Source: CBDHDJ01 sp965261645
GTDB taxonomy: Bacteria > Pseudomonadota > Alphaproteobacteria > SHVV01
Reading direction: 5' to 3'
Assembly (NCBI GenBank): GCA_965261645.1
Contig: CBDHDJ010000003.1
Coordinates: 248,001 to 312,000 of the forward strand
DNA length: 64,000 bases
Of the stretch, positions 16,046 to 24,228 are shown one piece after another. Position 1 is the first letter of the stretch, and every line of letters begins with the position of its first letter. Below the pieces are notes generated by a model. It had not been told where the DNA came from. It worked only from the letters and a program-made list of their open reading frames with translations, and ran no database searches. The translations under genes and the position numbers were made by a program.

Positions 16046-17944
16046 TCAACCGTCGCCTACCTGGCGCTCGAGGTTCTCGACCGACACACCGCGCAGAGAC
16101 GCGCGCATGCCGCGGTCCATGCGGCGCTCGGCAAAGAATTGGGTTTCCTCGTCGAGCCGGTCGACCCAACCGTGGATCACTTCGTAGTTGTCCCCCGCCA
16201 TCGCGCGCTCGACTCCGGCCAGGGCGTTTTCCACGGCGATGCGTTCGATCTCGTTCAACAGGTCCCCGTCCACCGCGAGCGCCGATTTGACGGCCATCAC
16301 CGCGCGGTCGGCCTCCACCCGCGCCTCCACCACCATGCGCTGGGCCATGTCCTCGCGGGCGTGCTCCATGCTGTCTTCGAGCATTTGCGCCATCTCGTCC
16401 TCGCTGAGGCCGTAGCTCGGCTTGACCTCGACGGTCTGGGCGATCCCGGTGGTCCTCTCCTGGGCGCCGACAGTGAGCAGACCGTCGGCATCGAGCGCGA
16501 AGGTGACGAGAATGCGCGCCGCGCCCGCCGCCATGGGTGGAATACCGCTCAAATCGAACTGGGCGAGCGAGCGGTTTTGATCGACCATCTCGCGCTCACC
16601 CTGAACGACGTGGATCATCATCGCCTGCTGGCCGTCCTGATAGGTCGTGAACTCCTGGCCATAGCCGCCCGGAATCGGAGTGTTGCGGGGGATGATCTTC
16701 TCGACCAGCCCGCCCATGGTCTCGATGCCGAGGGAGAGCGGCGTCACGTCAAGCAGGAGCGCATCCGAGCCCCGCGTCAGGGCTTCGGCCTGCAGCGCCG
16801 CGCCCAATGCCACGACTTCGTCGGGATCGATGTCACCGAGGGGATCGCGGCCGAACAACGCGCCGACAGAGCGGCGCACCAGCGGCACCCGCGTCGAGCC
16901 GCCGACCAGCACGACACCGTCGACGTCCTCAGGGCTGATATCGGCATCCTCGAGGACGCCTTGGCAAATGCCCATGGTGCGTTCGATCATCGGCGCGATC
17001 AGGGATTCGAGCGTCACGACATCGAGCGAGTGGTTCGACGGCGTTCCGTCCTGATCGAGCACCCATTCGCCTCTGTCCTGTGCCGACAGGCATTCCTTGG
17101 CGAGCCGCGCCGTCTGGAGCGCCTTCTTGGCGTCGGCCGTGCTCAGCTCGGTCTCGCCGATCTCCGCCTTGCGTTGGCTGAGGAAATGCTCGGCGACGAC
17201 ATGATCGAAATCGTCGCCCCCCAACGCCGAATCGCCGCCGGTCGCCAGCACCTGGAAGATGCCTTTCTCGAGGCGCAGGAGCGAGATGTCGAAGGTGCCG
17301 CCGCCCAAATCGTAGACGGCGTAAAGCCCCTCGCTCCCCTTGTCGAGACCGTAGGAGAGCGCCGCCGCGGTGGGCTCGTTAACGAGCCTGAGCACGTCGA
17401 GCCCGGCGAGCCGGGCGGCATCCTTGGTCGCAGTGCGGGCGGCATCGTCGAAATAGGCCGGTACGGTAATGACCGCCTGGCTCACGGCTTGGCTGAGCGC
17501 GGTTTCGGCGCGCGCCTTCAAGGCGCGCAGGATATCGGCGGAAATCTCCACCGGCGTGAGCGCCCGACCGGCGAGCTTGAGGCGCACCATGCCACCCTCG
17601 CCGGCGCCGGTCTCGACTTCGAAGGGCAGCGTACCGGCCAGCGCCTTGACGTCCTCGACGCCGCGGCCCATCAGCCGCTTGATCGAACTCACCACCTGGT
17701 CGGGCTCATCGAGCAGCTGGCGGCGGGCATCTTCGCCGACCGTGACATCGCCGCCCTCAGCGCCATAGGCAACGACGGACGGGATCATGCCGTTGCCATG
17801 CCGGTCCCGCAAGATTTGCGGCTTGCCGTCATCGGCCACGGCCACCAGCGAGTTGGTGGTGCCGAGATCGATGCCGACCGCGGCCTCCTCCGGCTGGTGC
17901 GGGCGCGGGGTTTCGCCCGGCTCGTGAATATCGAGGAGCGTCAT
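16046..17944 (-). CDS. hscA: Fe-S assembly Hsp70 chaperone HscA
   Basis: A specialised Hsp70 of 632 residues that, with co-chaperone HscB, releases clusters from IscU by binding its LPPVK motif. Nucleotide-binding signatures are AVGIDLGTTNSLVAVADDG, YDLGGGTFDISLLRLEKG and VVLVGGSTRVPLVRRSVG; the substrate-binding domain opens with DVTPLSLGIETMGG. Length is slightly above the enterobacterial protein. A very long open frame on the opposite strand is only a shadow of this gene. It is 14 bases after hscB. Confidence 0.96.
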   Translation of the reverse strand: MTLLDIHEPGETPRPHQPEEAAVGIDLGTTNSLVAVADDGKPQILRDRHGNGMIPSVVAYGAEGGDVTVGEDARRQLLDEPDQVVSSIKRLMGRGVEDVKALAGTLPFEVETGAGEGGMVRLKLAGRALTPVEISADILRALKARAETALSQAVSQAVITVPAYFDDAARTATKDAARLAGLDVLRLVNEPTAAALSYGLDKGSEGLYAVYDLGGGTFDISLLRLEKGIFQVLATGGDSALGGDDFDHVVAEHFLSQRKAEIGETELSTADAKKALQTARLAKECLSAQDRGEWVLDQDGTPSNHSLDVVTLESLIAPMIERTMGICQGVLEDADISPEDVDGVVLVGGSTRVPLVRRSVGALFGRDPLGDIDPDEVVALGAALQAEALTRGSDALLLDVTPLSLGIETMGGLVEKIIPRNTPIPGGYGQEFTTYQDGQQAMMIHVVQGEREMVDQNRSLAQFDLSGIPPMAAGAARILVTFALDADGLLTVGAQERTTGIAQTVEVKPSYGLSEDEMAQMLEDSMEHAREDMAQRMVVEARVEADRAVMAVKSALAVDGDLLNEIERIAVENALAGVERAMAGDNYEVIHGWVDRLDEETQFFAERRMDRGMRASLRGVSVENLERQVGDG

Positions 17945-17958
17945 GGGATGGGAGCGGC

Positions 17959-18609
17959 TCAGGACGCCGCCACGATCCGGGCGCGGCGGCTACGCGCCTC
18001 GGCCTGCAACTTGTCGAGGTATTTGAGCCGCATGGTCAGGCGACCCGCGGCATCCATCTCCTCGCCGCCGAATGCGTCCGTAAGCGCCTTCAGGCACGCC
18101 GCCATATCGCTCTCGGTCGCTGACAGGATGCGATCGACCTCTTGGAGCGTTTCAGCGCTATCGAGCGCCTCGCGCCGTTCCAGCGCCTCGATCAGAATCT
18201 CCTGATTGTCGATGGTGGTCTCACAGGCGCTCTGGTTGTCGGCGCCACGGAGCTCAAGCAGGTACTCGGCGCGCGACAGTGGCTCCTTGAGGATCTCGTA
18301 GGCCTCGTTGAAGTTGCTGGCGTGCTGCAACGAGAGCGCGCGTTCTCTGGCCGATCGGGTCGCGAAGCGATCGGGATGAAAGCGCCGCTGCATATCAAAG
18401 TAACGCGCTTCGAGATCGCCGATATCGAGGTCCAGGGCAGGCTGGAGCCCGAAGCGCACGAAATGATCGAGCGCCCGTGGCGGCTGGATGGCGCCGCAGG
18501 TCTCGCAGACCATCGCCGCCGGGGCAACGGGCCCGTGGCAGGACCAGCACGAGCGAACGGCCGGGCCGGGCTCGTGGCGATGGGGTTCAGCGGTCTCTTG
18601 CTCGCTCAC
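17959..18609 (-). CDS. hscB: Fe-S assembly J-domain co-chaperone HscB
   Basis: A 216-residue J-protein that delivers IscU to HscA and stimulates its ATPase. The J-domain carries the HPD motif (RRFHPDRFA, around residue 80) and the C-terminal three-helix bundle that binds IscU. It is longer than the roughly 170-residue enterobacterial form because of an N-terminal extension with two cysteine pairs, CWSC and CETC, about 20 residues apart, resembling the zinc-binding domain of mitochondrial HSCB. The gene is between iscA and hscA in the operon. Confidence 0.93.
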   Translation of the reverse strand: MSEQETAEPHRHEPGPAVRSCWSCHGPVAPAAMVCETCGAIQPPRALDHFVRFGLQPALDLDIGDLEARYFDMQRRFHPDRFATRSARERALSLQHASNFNEAYEILKEPLSRAEYLLELRGADNQSACETTIDNQEILIEALERREALDSAETLQEVDRILSATESDMAACLKALTDAFGGEEMDAAGRLTMRLKYLDKLQAEARSRRARIVAAS

Positions 18610-18681
18610 GTGACACCAGGACGATATTTCAGGGGCGGGGACGGGGCCTCACCGACCTCATGGGGTTAGCTGGAGCACCCC

Positions 18682-19017
18682 TCACACGTGAAAGGATTCA
18701 CCGCAGCCGCAGCGGCCTTTCTCGTTCGGGTTGTTGAAGACGAAGCCCGACGATAGCTCTTCCTCGACATAGTCCATCTCGGTACCGATGAGAAACATCG
18801 TGGCCTTGGGATCGATCAGGATTGTGACCCCTTTGTCCTCGACCACTTCGTCGTAGTCGCCCTTTTCGTCGGCATATTCGAGGGTATAGGACAAGCCCGA
18901 GCAACCCGCCGTGCGGACGCCAATACGCACGCCCACGGTCGGCTTGCCGCGTTGGGCCAGGAGGGCCTTCACGTGCTCGGCTGCAGCATCAGTCACCGTC
19001 ATGGCGCTACCAAACAT
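18682..19017 (-). CDS. iscA: A-type Fe-S carrier IscA
   Basis: A 111-residue A-type carrier of the HesB/IscA family that transfers clusters from IscU to [4Fe-4S] clients. The three ligand cysteines are present in RTAGCSGLSY and in GRCGCGESF near the C-terminus. It lies between iscU and hscB, as in the classical isc order. The start at 19017 (MFGSAMTV) could be replaced by the internal Met at MTVTDAAAEHV, which is the usual family start. Confidence 0.94.
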   Translation of the reverse strand: MFGSAMTVTDAAAEHVKALLAQRGKPTVGVRIGVRTAGCSGLSYTLEYADEKGDYDEVVEDKGVTILIDPKATMFLIGTEMDYVEEELSSGFVFNNPNEKGRCGCGESFHV

Positions 19018-19090
19018 GGACGCTCACTCCTTTAGTCGCAACAAAACAAGGCCGCCGGTGGGACCGCCGCGCGTCCGACAGCCGACCCGT

Positions 19091-19474
19091 TCACTTGCCG
19101 TTTTTGCCCTTGTAGTCGGCGATGGCCGCCTTGATGGCGTCCTCCGCCAACACCGAACAATGAATCTTGACCGGCGGCAGGGCGAGGTGTTTGGCGATAT
19201 CGGTGTTCTTGATCTCCGCCGCCTCGTCCAGCGTCTTGCCCTTGATCCACTCCGTCACCAGGCTCGAGGAGGCAATCGCCGAGCCGCAACCGAAGGTCTT
19301 GAACTTGGCGTCTTCGATGATGCCCACTTCATCGACCTTGATCTGCATCTTCATCACATCGCCGCAGGCCGGCGCACCGACGAGGCCGGTGCCGACGCCC
19401 TCGTCGTCCTTGTCGAGCGCGCCCACATTGCGCGGGTTCTCGTAATGGTCGAGCACTTTCTCACCGTAAGCCAT
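19091..19474 (-). CDS. iscU: Fe-S cluster scaffold IscU
   Basis: A 127-residue scaffold on which [2Fe-2S] and [4Fe-4S] clusters are built. The ligand cysteines stand in GAPACGDVMKM, KTFGCGSAIASSS and VKIHCSVLAEDAI, with the stabilising Asp after the first Cys. The LPPVK motif recognised by HscA is intact. Length and sequence agree fully with the family. It is 53 bases after iscS on the minus strand, so scaffold and sulfur donor are made together. Confidence 0.97.
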   Translation of the reverse strand: MAYGEKVLDHYENPRNVGALDKDDEGVGTGLVGAPACGDVMKMQIKVDEVGIIEDAKFKTFGCGSAIASSSLVTEWIKGKTLDEAAEIKNTDIAKHLALPPVKIHCSVLAEDAIKAAIADYKGKNGK

Positions 19475-19527
19475 GATCTACGTCTCCTGATGCTGCATGG
19501 TTTGATCTAATTGGTCTCGTGTTCGTT

Positions 19528-20766
19528 TTAGTGGTCGGTCCACTCGATCGACTTGATGTCAATGCCATCCTGGACCATCTCCCACAATGGGCTCATCTCG
19601 CGCAATCGCCCGACATGCTCACATATGGTGGCGATGGCGTAGTCGATCTCGTCTTCGGTGGTGAAACGGCCGATGCCGAAGCGAATCGAGGTATGGGCGA
19701 GCTCTACGTCAACGCCGAGAGCCCGCAGCACGTAGGAGGGCTCGAGCGAGGCCGAGGTGCAGGCGGAGCCTGACGACACCGCGAGGTCGCGAATCGCCAT
19801 CAAGAGCGATTCACCTTCGACATAGGCAAAGCTCAGGTTGAGGTTGCCGGGAACGCGCTGGTCGAGATCGCCATTGACGAAGACGTCGGGGATCGCCTCG
19901 ACGACGCCCTTGTAGAGCCGGTCGCTGAGCCGACGCATGCGCTCGTTGTCGGCGCCCATCTCCGCCTCGGCGATCTCGCAGGCCTCGCCGAAGCCGACGC
20001 AGAGCGGGGCCGGCAGCGTGCCCGAACGCATACCGCGCTCCTGGCCGCCGCCATCGATCAGCGCCTTGAGCCGGACGCGCGGCTTGCGGCGGACATAAAG
20101 CGCACCGATGCCCTTGGGGCCGTAGAACTTGTGGCCTGAGATGCTCATCAGATCGATGTTCATCTCGTTGACATCGAGCGGCATCTTGCCGACCGCCTGC
20201 GCGCAATCGGAGTGGAAGAACACCTTGTGCTCGCGGCACATGGCGCCGATCTCCGCGAGCGGCTGGACGACGCCGATCTCGTTGTTGACGCCCATCACCG
20301 AGACCAGCACGGTCCGCTCCGTGATCGCCGCCTTGAGCTCGTCAAGATCGATGAGTCCGTTGGGCTGGACCGGCAGATAGGTGATCTCGAAGCCCTCCTG
20401 CTCGAGGTGGCGACAGGTGTCGAGGACGCATTTGTGCTCGGTCACGGGCGTGATGATGTGGTTTCTCTTGTCCTGGTAGAACCGGGCGACTCCCTTGAGC
20501 GCGAGATTGTTCGATTCCGTCGCGCCGGAGGTGAACACCATCTCCCTGGGATCGGCGCCGATGATATGGGCGATCTGGGCGCGCGCCGTCTCGACCGCCT
20601 CCTCGGTCTCCCAGCCGAAGGAATGGCTGCGCGAGTGCGGATTGCCGAACTTCTCGGTGAAATACGGCATCATCGCGTCGAGAACCCGCGGATCGAGCGG
20701 AGTCGTCGCCTGATAATCCAAGTAAATGGGCAGCTTGATGTTCTTCTTGGCGATTTCGGTGTCCAT
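19528..20766 (-). CDS. iscS: Cysteine desulfurase IscS
   Basis: PLP enzyme of 412 residues that takes sulfur from cysteine for Fe-S clusters and thiolated nucleosides. The PLP lysine is in SISGHKFYGPKGIGALYVRR, the pocket His/Asp in FFHSDCAQAVGK, and the persulfide cysteine in SSGSACTSASLEPSYVLRALG, a long group-I loop typical of IscS. The C-terminus SPLWEMVQDGIDIKSIEWTDH is the IscU-docking tail of housekeeping IscS. A second, NifS-like desulfurase gene precedes it by 30 bases. Confidence 0.97.
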   Translation of the reverse strand: MDTEIAKKNIKLPIYLDYQATTPLDPRVLDAMMPYFTEKFGNPHSRSHSFGWETEEAVETARAQIAHIIGADPREMVFTSGATESNNLALKGVARFYQDKRNHIITPVTEHKCVLDTCRHLEQEGFEITYLPVQPNGLIDLDELKAAITERTVLVSVMGVNNEIGVVQPLAEIGAMCREHKVFFHSDCAQAVGKMPLDVNEMNIDLMSISGHKFYGPKGIGALYVRRKPRVRLKALIDGGGQERGMRSGTLPAPLCVGFGEACEIAEAEMGADNERMRRLSDRLYKGVVEAIPDVFVNGDLDQRVPGNLNLSFAYVEGESLLMAIRDLAVSSGSACTSASLEPSYVLRALGVDVELAHTSIRFGIGRFTTEDEIDYAIATICEHVGRLREMSPLWEMVQDGIDIKSIEWTDH

Positions 20767-20796
20767 TCTCGACTGTGCTCCTGTCTTCCGTTCCGC

Positions 20797-21921
20797 TCAC
20801 GCTGCCTGCGCCACGCGGTGGTAAATCTCCGTCCAGGCCGCCACGAGGCGGTCGATGTCGCCCTCCCGCGTGTCCCAACCGAGGCTCACGCGGATCGCGC
20901 ACTCGGCGCTTTCGTCGGGCACGCCCATCGCCTCGAGGACATGGGAGCGCGCGACTTTACCGGATGAGCATGCGGCGCCCGCGCTCACCTCGATGCCCGC
21001 CAGATCGAGCGCCATGACCTGGGTTTCGCTGGCCACGCCCGGCATCGTCAAGCAACTCGTATTGGCCAAACGATCGACACGCGCGCCGAACCGCTCGATG
21101 GTTCCCGCGACCGCTAGCAAACGGCGTTCCATCTCGTCCCGCATCGTGGCGAGGCGCTTGGAATCGGTTAAATTCTGCGTGGCAAGCCCGGCGGCCACGC
21201 CGAAGCCGATGATGCCGGGCACGTTTTCCGTGCCCGAGCGACGGCCGCGTTCCTGGCCGCCACCGATGATCTGCGCTGCCAGCCCGGTATCGTCGCGCAC
21301 GACGAGCGCGCCAACGCCCTGGGGTCCGCCGATCTTGTGCGCCGACAGGCTCATCAAATCGATGCCAAGTTCTTGAAAATCCAATGGAATCTTCCCCGCC
21401 GCCTGAACTGCGTCGCAGTGCACCAAGGCATCGCCGCCATGGCCGAGCTCAGCAATACGGGCGATCGGCTCGATCACGCCGGTCTCGTTGTTGGCCAGCA
21501 TGACCGACACGAGCATGGGCCCCTCTTCCGCACCAAGCGCCGCTTCGAACGCCGGTAGATCAAGTATGCCGTCGCCGTCGACAGGCAACATCACCGCGTC
21601 CGCGTCCGCCATGAGCGCCGCCGCCAGCACCGAGCCGTGCTCGATCGCCGAAACCATCAGCCGGCGCAAACCGACGCCCTTGAGGGCCAAGTTGTTGGCC
21701 TCGGTGCCGCCCGAAGTGAAGATGACGGTCTCGGGCGCCGCGCCAGCCAGGGCGGCCACGCGTTCGCGGGCCTCCTCCACGGCGGCGCGGGCGGCACGGC
21801 CAGCGCCATGCACCGACGAGGGGTTGCCCACGCTACCGAGCGTGGCGCGTACCGCGTCGGCCACCTCGGGCCGAACTGGCGCCGTGGCGTTGTAATCGAG
21901 ATAGGCTGTCGCTTCGGTCAC
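20797..21921 (-). CDS. Second cysteine desulfurase (NifS/IscS-like)
   Basis: A 374-residue group-I cysteine desulfurase. AYLDYNATAPVRPEV opens the protein; the PLP lysine is in SLSAHKIGGPQGVGALVV and the catalytic cysteine in EVSAGAACSSGKVARSHVLEAMG. It lacks the IscU-docking C-terminal tail seen in its neighbour IscS. Carriage of this second desulfurase between iscR and iscS is a recurring arrangement in alphaproteobacterial isc clusters. Its separate duty is not clear; it may feed another acceptor. It is probably co-transcribed with the isc genes. Confidence 0.9.
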   Translation of the reverse strand: MTEATAYLDYNATAPVRPEVADAVRATLGSVGNPSSVHGAGRAARAAVEEARERVAALAGAAPETVIFTSGGTEANNLALKGVGLRRLMVSAIEHGSVLAAALMADADAVMLPVDGDGILDLPAFEAALGAEEGPMLVSVMLANNETGVIEPIARIAELGHGGDALVHCDAVQAAGKIPLDFQELGIDLMSLSAHKIGGPQGVGALVVRDDTGLAAQIIGGGQERGRRSGTENVPGIIGFGVAAGLATQNLTDSKRLATMRDEMERRLLAVAGTIERFGARVDRLANTSCLTMPGVASETQVMALDLAGIEVSAGAACSSGKVARSHVLEAMGVPDESAECAIRVSLGWDTREGDIDRLVAAWTEIYHRVAQAA

Positions 21922-21960
21922 GTTCGCGCCTGCTTTTCGTCCGCTCGGGCCTCGTTTCGC

Positions 21961-22425
21961 CTACATCGTCCGGTGTTCGAAGTTGCCGTGGTGGAGGACG
22001 CCGCTCATGCCCAGCACGCGCCGGGCCACCACGTCCTCAAGCGAAATCGAGTTGAGAAACAAGTGGATCTGGTTGCCGAGTTCCTCCCACAGATCGTGGG
22101 TCAGGCAGCGCCCCGAAACGCCACTGCACCCGATCGATTGACCGGGGGTGCAGCGCGTCTGCGTGATGGGCTCATCGACCGCGACCACGATGTCGGAAAT
22201 ACGTGTCTCGTCGGCCGGGCGGCTCAAGACGTAGCCGCCGCCCGGACCGCGCACGCTCTCGACCAGCCGGCCCCTGCGCAATTTGGCAAAGAGCTGCTCC
22301 AGATAGGACACCGAAATGTCCTGCCGCTCGGCGATGTCCGCGAGCGCGACGGGTTCCCCTTCGTCGTGTTGGACGAGGTCCACCATCGCCATGACCGCGT
22401 ATCGCCCTTTCGTACTTAGCTTCAC
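21961..22425 (-). CDS. iscR: Rrf2-family Fe-S regulator IscR
   Basis: A 154-residue Rrf2-type repressor that senses Fe-S status through a [2Fe-2S] cluster. The winged helix is MKLSTKGRYAVMAMVDL ... ISVSYLEQLFAKLRRGRLVESVRGPGGGYVL. The cluster-binding loop TRCTPGQSIGCSGVSGRCLTHDLW has the three cysteines and following His in the E. coli IscR spacing. The start codon is GTG with AGGAG ten bases before it. It is followed by the cysteine desulfurase genes and preceded by cysE on the same strand. A matching operator stands upstream of cysE at 23413. Confidence 0.94.
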   Translation of the reverse strand: MKLSTKGRYAVMAMVDLVQHDEGEPVALADIAERQDISVSYLEQLFAKLRRGRLVESVRGPGGGYVLSRPADETRISDIVVAVDEPITQTRCTPGQSIGCSGVSGRCLTHDLWEELGNQIHLFLNSISLEDVVARRVLGMSGVLHHGNFEHRTM

Positions 22426-22547
22426 GCGCTTTCTCCTATAATTCTCTCAACCTTTTGATAACTGCAAGATTTTTCCAGACTTGCTTATCTCTCAACAGGC
22501 TTTCGATTTCCTTAACGCCGATCATCGGTCGGCCTTCGAGGCGGCGT

Positions 22548-23309
22548 TCAACTCTCGCCCGAGGACGCTTCTTCGTCGTGCGCCTCATCTTCATCCGCCG
22601 CGGCTCCTCCCGGCCAGCCAGACGCGCGATTGGCGAACTCGTTCTCCAGATCGCCGATGCGCGCCGACAGGGTCTGCACCCGGTCGAGCAACCCATCCAT
22701 GACGCGGGCAACGGGGTCCGGGACGCCATCGCTCGAAACGCCGTAGGCGACGAATGCCGGGCGCTCCTCCTGTTTGCTCTCGTGCTCCCGTTTGGCGCCG
22801 AGGTCGATCTCCTTGGCTGGAATTCCAACCACCGAGACCCCGGTCGGCACGTCCTTCAGCACGACGGCGTTGGAGCCGACGCGCGCACCCTGACCGAGCG
22901 TGATCGGGCCCAGCACTTTGGCGCCGGCGCCGACGATCACATCGTCTTCCAGGGTAGGGTGGCGCTTGCCCGGGTCGAGGGAAATACCGCCCAGCGTGAC
23001 GCCGTGGTAAAGCGTGACGTTATCGCCAATCTCCGAGGTCTCGCCGATCACCACACCCATGCCGTGATCGATGAACAACTTGTTGCCGATCGCAACGCCC
23101 GGATGGATCTCGATGCCAGTAAAAAAGCGTCCGAGGTGCGATATGAACCGCCCGAGGAGGTACCATCGCCGCACCCAAGCTCCATGGGCGATGCGATAAA
23201 ACAGCAGGGCGTGAAACCCGGGGTAGCAGAAAATCACTTCGAGGCGTGAACGCGCCGCCGGATCACGCTCAAGAACCGCGTCAATGTCCGCGCCTAACTT
23301 CTTGAACAT
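22548..23309 (-). CDS. cysE: Serine O-acetyltransferase
   Basis: Transfers acetyl from acetyl-CoA to serine, giving O-acetylserine for cysteine synthesis. The 253-residue protein has the N-terminal helical domain (LEVIFCYPGFHALLFYRIAHGAWVRRWYLLGR) and the left-handed beta-helix with DHGMGVVIGETSEIGDNVTLYHGVTLGG, including the catalytic His residues. The C-terminal tail is long and acidic/basic and probably disordered. It lies 122 bases upstream of iscR on the same strand, linking cysteine supply with IscS, which uses cysteine as sulfur source. An IscR-type operator precedes it. Confidence 0.94.
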   Translation of the reverse strand: MFKKLGADIDAVLERDPAARSRLEVIFCYPGFHALLFYRIAHGAWVRRWYLLGRFISHLGRFFTGIEIHPGVAIGNKLFIDHGMGVVIGETSEIGDNVTLYHGVTLGGISLDPGKRHPTLEDDVIVGAGAKVLGPITLGQGARVGSNAVVLKDVPTGVSVVGIPAKEIDLGAKREHESKQEERPAFVAYGVSSDGVPDPVARVMDGLLDRVQTLSARIGDLENEFANRASGWPGGAAADEDEAHDEEASSGES

Positions 23310-23412
23310 GCGCCCCTTGCCATCGTATTTAATGAACTTGCTGAATCGCTGGCACGCGGGGCGGTGAACAAGGATACGCCGAGCGTGGTCGATCTGGTAG
23401 AATTTAGTTAGT

Positions 23413-23437
23413 ATACCCGAGCAAATTAGTCAAGTAT
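23413..23437 (-). promoter_or_regulatory. IscR type-1-like operator before cysE-isc
   Basis: A 25-bp imperfect palindrome reading, on the minus strand, ATACTTGACTAATT followed by TGCTCGGGTAT. It fits 23 of 25 positions of the enterobacterial IscR type-1 consensus (ATASYYGACTRWWWYAGTCRRSTAT), missing only two in the central right half. An embedded TTGACT could be the -35 hexamer of the cysE promoter. It stands 104 bases before the cysE start codon and 132 bases before the divergent hydrolase start. Confidence 0.6.
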
Positions 23438-23568
23438 ATGGCCGGTTCAAATTATCTGCTTGGGACTAGTAACCCACAATTAATAATGGTTATTGGCACC
23501 GGTGTTGACCAGAGCCGCACCGGAGGCGATGCCGCGCGCCCAAACCTCGTTTCGTAACCTGGAGCCCC

Positions 23569-24228
23569 ATGCCGGAAATCATCATCAACGGCCCTGAAGG
23601 TCGCCTCGAAGGCCGCTACCAGCAAGGCGGCAAACCCGATTCGCCCATCGCCGTCGTATTGCACCCCCATCCGCTGCACGGCGGCACAATGAACAACAAG
23701 GTGGTTTACAACGTCTTTCAGATCTTCGTGCGCCGTGGCTTTTCGGTGCTGCGGTTCAACTTCCGCGGCGTCGGGCGCAGCGAAGGGAAGTTCGATAATG
23801 GTCAGGGCGAGCTGTCCGATTCCGCATCGGCGCTCGATTGGCTGCAATCGGTGAACCCCAACGCCTCGACCTGCTGGGTCGGCGGGTTTTCCTTCGGAGC
23901 CTGGATCAGCATGCAACTGCTCATGCGCCGGCCCGAGATCGACGGCTTCATCTCGATTTCGCCGCCCGCCAATCGCTTCGATTTTGCGTTCCTGGCGCCA
24001 TGCCCCTCATCGGGGCTCATCATGCAGGGCACCGACGACGACATCGTGCCCGAGCCCGACGTCGCCAAACTGGTGGCCAAGCTTTCCAGTCAGCGCGGCA
24101 TCGAAGTCACCTACCGCCACATCGAAGGCGCCAATCACCTGTACGACAACAAGCTCGAGGAATTGACGGCCTCCATCGAGAACTATCTCGACACCATGCT
24201 GAGGCCCGCGTCGGAAACCGACGCCTAA
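23569..24228 (+). CDS. Alpha/beta hydrolase
   Basis: A 219-residue alpha/beta-hydrolase of the small dienelactone-hydrolase-like type found as conserved single-copy gene in alphaproteobacteria. HPHPLHGGTMNNKVVY carries the oxyanion region, FNFRGVGRSEGKFDNG the HxG-like turn, GGFSFGAWISMQL the nucleophile elbow (Ser in GFSFG), and the acid and His follow in GTDDDIVPEPD and EGANHLYDNKLEEL. The substrate is unknown. The stop TAA is part of the CTAA target of ISa copy 2; the stop existed before insertion because CTAA was duplicated. It is convergent with anmK on the other side of the IS. Confidence 0.88.
   Translation: MPEIIINGPEGRLEGRYQQGGKPDSPIAVVLHPHPLHGGTMNNKVVYNVFQIFVRRGFSVLRFNFRGVGRSEGKFDNGQGELSDSASALDWLQSVNPNASTCWVGGFSFGAWISMQLLMRRPEIDGFISISPPANRFDFAFLAPCPSSGLIMQGTDDDIVPEPDVAKLVAKLSSQRGIEVTYRHIEGANHLYDNKLEELTASIENYLDTMLRPASETDA

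Noticed and set aside
15536..18205. An 889-codon open frame on the plus strand across hscA
   Set aside because: It is antisense to fdx, hscA and hscB, has His/Arg-rich arbitrary composition and no recognisable motif. Long antisense frames are expected in high-GC codon usage.
22436..22525. A 29-residue peptide (MIGVKEIESLLRDKQVW...) between cysE and iscR
   Set aside because: It looks protein-like but lacks a convincing ribosome site and ends just before the iscR ribosome site; it may be an untranslated leader. Kept out of the feature list.
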